From: Solibacillus sp. FSL H8-0538
GTDB taxonomy: Bacteria > Bacillota > Bacilli > Bacillales_A > Planococcaceae
Assembly (NCBI RefSeq): GCF_038003525.1
Contig: NZ_JBBOPI010000001.1
Location: 1,355,001 to 1,419,000 of the forward strand
Direction of reading: 5' to 3'
Length of the DNA stretch: 64,000 nucleotides
Part shown: piece by piece, positions 61,321-64,000 of the stretch
How positions within the stretch are numbered: position 1 is the stretch's first letter
Layout: each line of letters begins with the position of its first letter
Notes under the pieces: generated by a model
What the model was told of the DNA's origin: nothing
Databases searched by the model: none
The model's input: the letters and a program-made list of their open reading frames with translations, nothing else
Position numbers and translations under genes: made by a program

Positions 61321-62850
61321 CTAATTTCGAATTAGATAATCAAATGCGCTTAATGCTGCAGTTGCACCGGATCCCATAGAAATAATGATTTGCTTATAAG
61401 CACTGTCTGAACAATCACCAGCAGCAAATACACCAGGAATTGTAGTAGCTCCACGCTTATCAACGGTGATTTCACCAATACCATTTCGTTCAAGCGTTCC
61501 TTCTAACCAATCCGTGTTTGGAACTAGTCCGATTTGGACAAATACACCAGCTAATGCGATCTGTTTTTCTTCGCCTGTCGCTCGATTTACGTAAGAAATA
61601 CCATTTACTTTGTCAGTACCAGTAATTTCTTTTGTTTGAGCGTTTGTTAAAACCGTGACATTTGGAAGGCTGTATAAACGTTTTTGTAGTACATCATCAG
61701 CTTTTAACTCAGAGTTATATTCAAGAACTGTTACATGATGCACAATCCCTGCAAGGTCAATCGCTGCCTCAATACCAGAGTTACCTCCACCAATTACCGC
61801 AACGTCTTTTCCTTCAAATAATGGACCATCACAGTGAGGACAATAAGCGACACCTTTATTTTTGAACTCTTGCTCACCAGGAACATTAATATTGCGCCAA
61901 CGAGCACCAGTTGAAATGATTACTGCTTTACTCTTAAGAACAGCACCACTTTCTAATTCAACCTCAATTAGCTCTTTCTTTTCTAAACGTTGCGCACGCT
62001 GTAGGTTCATAACGTCAATATTGTATTCTTTCACATGCTCTTCAAGAGCTTGAGCAAGTTTAGGACCTTCTGTAGAATTCACACTAATAAAGTTTTCTAT
62101 TGTAAGCGTGTCTAAAATTTGGCCACCAAAGCTTTCTGCTACAATTCCTGTGCGAATCCCTTTACGTGCTGAATAGATTGCAGCACTTGAACCAGCTGGA
62201 CCACCACCAATAACAAGAACATCGTAAGGCTCTTTTCTGGAAAGTTCTTCTACGTTAGGACCAGTACCTAATTTGACGAGAATCTCCTCAATTGTCATTC
62301 GACCATTTCCAAATGATTCACCATTTAGGTAAACAGCCGGTACTGCTAATATATCTTTGCTCTCCACTTCTTCTTTGTATGCTGCACCATCAATCATTGT
62401 GTGTGTAATGTTAGGGTTCAGTACACTCATGATATTAAGTGCTTGGACAACATCAGGACAGTTGTGGCAAGTTAAGCTAATATACGTTTCAAAGTGATAT
62501 TCACCGTCAATGTTTTTAATTTGATTGATTATACTTTGATCAACTTTTGGTGCTCGTCCACTCACCTGGAGTAGAGCTAAAACTAAAGAAGTAAATTCAT
62601 GCCCAAGTGGAACACCAGCAAAAGTAATCCCTGTTTCTTCACCAACACGGTTGACACTAAAGCTTGGTGTTCTTGCTAGTTCTACTTTTTCTACTGTAAT
62701 TTTAGATGAAAGGGAAGCTAGCTCATCTACTAAAGCTAGCATCTCACCTGAAACGTTGTCAGAACCTGCACTTACTTGAAGTACGATATCGTTTTCAAGC
62801 AGTTGAAGGTACTGATTTAATTGAGACTTAATTTCTGCATCAAGTGCCAT
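61321..62850 (-). CDS. ahpF: alkyl hydroperoxide reductase subunit F
   Basis: The 509-aa flavoprotein that passes electrons from NADH to AhpC. The N-terminal tandem thioredoxin fold has the redox CHNC pair (residues about 130), the FAD-binding [17 protein letters not shown], the second redox pair CPHC, the NAD-binding [17 protein letters not shown] and the C-terminal [10 protein letters not shown]. All catalytic Cys are in place. It starts 16 bases after ahpC with a GGAGAG ribosome binding site and is in the usual order ahpC-ahpF. Confidence 0.96.
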   Translation of the reverse strand: MALDAEIKSQLNQYLQLLENDIVLQVSAGSDNVSGEMLALVDELASLSSKITVEKVELARTPSFSVNRVGEETGITFAGVPLGHEFTSLVLALLQVSGRAPKVDQSIINQIKNIDGEYHFETYISLTCHNCPDVVQALNIMSVLNPNITHTMIDGAAYKEEVESKDILAVPAVYLNGESFGNGRMTIEEILVKLGTGPNVEELSRKEPYDVLVIGGGPAGSSAAIYSARKGIRTGIVAESFGGQILDTLTIENFISVNSTEGPKLAQALEEHVKEYNIDVMNLQRAQRLEKKELIEVELESGAVLKSKAVIISTGARWRNINVPGEQEFKNKGVAYCPHCDGPLFEGKDVAVIGGGNSGIEAAIDLAGIVHHVTVLEYNSELKADDVLQKRLYSLPNVTVLTNAQTKEITGTDKVNGISYVNRATGEEKQIALAGVFVQIGLVPNTDWLEGTLERNGIGEITVDKRGATTIPGVFAAGDCSDSAYKQIIISMGSGATAALSAFDYLIRN

Positions 62851-62865
62851 TTAATATCGCTCTCC

Positions 62866-63429
62866 TTAAATTTTACCAACAAGGTCAAGGCTTGGCTTAA
62901 GTGTTTCGCTACCTTCTTGCCATTTAGCTGGGCAAACTTCACCTGGATTGTTGCGAACATATTGTGCTGCTTTAATTTTATTTATTAGCGTACTTGCATC
63001 ACGACCAATACCATCTGCATTAATTTCAATCGCTTGAATAACGCCATCAGGGTCAATGATGAAAGTACCACGATCAGCAGCACCTTCTTCTTCAATAAAC
63101 ACATCAAAGTTGCGAGAAAGAACGTGTGCAGGGTCACCAATCATCGTGTAAGTAATTTTGCCGATCGCTTCTGATGAATCGTGCCATGCTTTATGTGTAA
63201 AATGAGAATCTCTTGAAGATGAGAAGACTTCAACACCTAAATCTTGCAGTGCAGGATATTGATCTTGAAGGTCTTCAAGTTCGGTTGGACAAACAAAAGT
63301 AAAGTCTGCTGGATAGAAGCAAACAACACTCCAATGACCTTTGAAATCTTGTTCTGTTACTTCGATAAATTCACCGTCTCTGTATGCTTGTGCTTTAAAT
63401 GGTAGCACTTCTTTTCCGATTAATGACAT
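62866..63429 (-). CDS. ahpC: alkyl hydroperoxide reductase subunit C (peroxiredoxin)
   Basis: A 187-aa typical 2-Cys peroxiredoxin that reduces hydrogen peroxide and organic peroxides. The peroxidatic Cys is in [13 protein letters not shown] (near residue 47) and the resolving Cys in GEVCPAKW near the C-terminus. ATGGAGG lies before the ATG. The region upstream contains an AT-rich GATAATAATAAC stretch, loosely like a PerR or Fur operator, but the match is too weak to call. Confidence 0.97.
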   Translation of the reverse strand: MSLIGKEVLPFKAQAYRDGEFIEVTEQDFKGHWSVVCFYPADFTFVCPTELEDLQDQYPALQDLGVEVFSSSRDSHFTHKAWHDSSEAIGKITYTMIGDPAHVLSRNFDVFIEEEGAADRGTFIIDPDGVIQAIEINADGIGRDASTLINKIKAAQYVRNNPGEVCPAKWQEGSETLKPSLDLVGKI

Positions 63430-63768
63430 AATTAAAATACCTCCATAAATTTAGTTGATTGTTATTATTATCTAGAAAAAACTGTAATTTAAGTGTAGGA
63501 TACTGTTGACCATTAATATTCTGTATTAACTTTTAAAAAATATACATTTTAATTAAATGAGTATCTTTCTGGGTCCAGTAGGATAAAAGCAAATATAGGG
63601 ATTTGGGATAAAAGGGGAAAATGTTATAAAGTACTAAATAAAGATAATACTACCGATACAAAGTAAGACCGAATTCTTTTGGTTCGTGAGTAGACTATTT
63701 TTCTAGAATCTGTTACTAGTGTACTGTGGAATTAATGGGTATTGTCGTCTAGGATAGGAGGAATTTTG
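63430..63768. other. 339-bp divergent intergenic stretch
   Basis: It carries the promoters of ahpC and of the isochorismatase gene. No gene or strong palindrome is seen. Confidence 0.4.
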
Positions 63769-64000
63769 ATGATTGATCGAACAGCACTCGTGCTTATTGA
63801 TGTGCAAAAAGGTTTTGATGATCCGAAATGGGGAGAACGCAATAATGTAAATGCTGAGAAAGTAATGGAAGCGATGTTACATTTCGCTCGCACAAACGAA
63901 TGGGATGTAGTTCATGTGCAGCATGCGTCGGTCAATGAAACATCACCTTTACACCCCACAAAGGAAGGGTTTGAGTTAAAAGCGTGTGTAGCACCGTTAG
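63769..64000 (+). CDS. isochorismatase-family cysteine hydrolase (5' part)
   Basis: The first 77 codons read MIDRTALVLIDVQKGFDDPK with the LIDVQxxF signature (catalytic Asp), followed by WDVVHVQHAS and the segment SPLHPTKEGFELK that precedes the catalytic Lys region. This is the start of a cysteine hydrolase of the isochorismatase/nicotinamidase fold. AGGAGG lies upstream of the ATG. The catalytic Cys lies beyond the window. Confidence 0.9.
   Translation, partial: MIDRTALVLIDVQKGFDDPKWGERNNVNAEKVMEAMLHFARTNEWDVVHVQHASVNETSPLHPTKEGFELKACVAPL

Noticed and set aside
63440-63480. PerR box upstream of ahpC
   Set aside because: The AT-rich GATAATAATAAC stretch has too many mismatches to the TTATAATnATTATAA pattern.

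Overview
The window looks like the chromosome of a low-GC, spore-forming Bacillota of the Lysinibacillus/Solibacillus type (Planococcaceae). This rests on the order recU - yppE - mrfA - mrfB - gpsB - rnpB (type B RNase P RNA) - ypsC - DinG-type helicase, which is close to the Bacillus subtilis recU-ypsC region, on AGGAGG ribosome binding sites, and on several spore-coat-type genes. The genus is an inference; no 16S gene is present.

Layout. 1-11 kb: conserved core with DNA repair (recU, mrfAB), cell division (gpsB), RNase P RNA, a PAS-GGDEF-EAL protein, an rRNA methyltransferase and a DinG-like helicase. 11-16 kb: an ECF sigma factor with a membrane partner, a ba3-type cytochrome oxidase (subunits I, II and a 40-aa IIa) behind a perfect FNR/CRP-type palindrome, and a CheX-like protein. 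16-21 kb: a Fur-type promoter driving a 26-aa membrane peptide, a sigma-54 activator followed by an agmatinase-family gene with its own -24/-12 promoter, and an MFS transporter. 21.7-24.3 kb: a Cys/His decapeptide-repeat protein and a Cys-poor CotZ/ExsY relative.

24.4-33 kb is an unusual cluster of amide-bond-forming enzymes: a YheC/D ATP-grasp-MurF-like fusion, an L-amino-acid-ligase-type ATP-grasp, two further MurF-like ligases and a tandem YheC/D ATP-grasp protein, interleaved with small coat-like proteins. It is the first candidate for an undescribed system, possibly making a spore-surface peptide or polyamide. Next come a three-repeat NlpC/P60 protein whose last repeat is cut off by stop codons, a DnaQ-BRCT protein and RocB. 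38-40.6 kb is an amino-acid ABC importer behind a clear lysine riboswitch. 40.9-48.6 kb holds a MerR-Zn-ribbon-methyltransferase-like regulator divergent from an amine-catabolism-like operon (FAD oxidase, aldehyde dehydrogenase, MATE, cupin, amidohydrolase).

48.6-53.6 kb: an internally deleted IS3-family remnant next to an ABC-transporter remnant, an MFS transporter, a cyclophilin lipoprotein and a low-complexity DUF2892-like protein. 54-60 kb: two large paralogous proteins with a conserved Cys...His...Asn pattern, the second in an operon with an ATP-grasp ligase; this is the second candidate system. The right end carries a GNAT protein, ahpC-ahpF and the start of an isochorismatase-family hydrolase. 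Two families of short palindromic intergenic repeats recur through 29-61 kb. All coordinates of regulatory sites are read by eye; no alignment or folding program was run.
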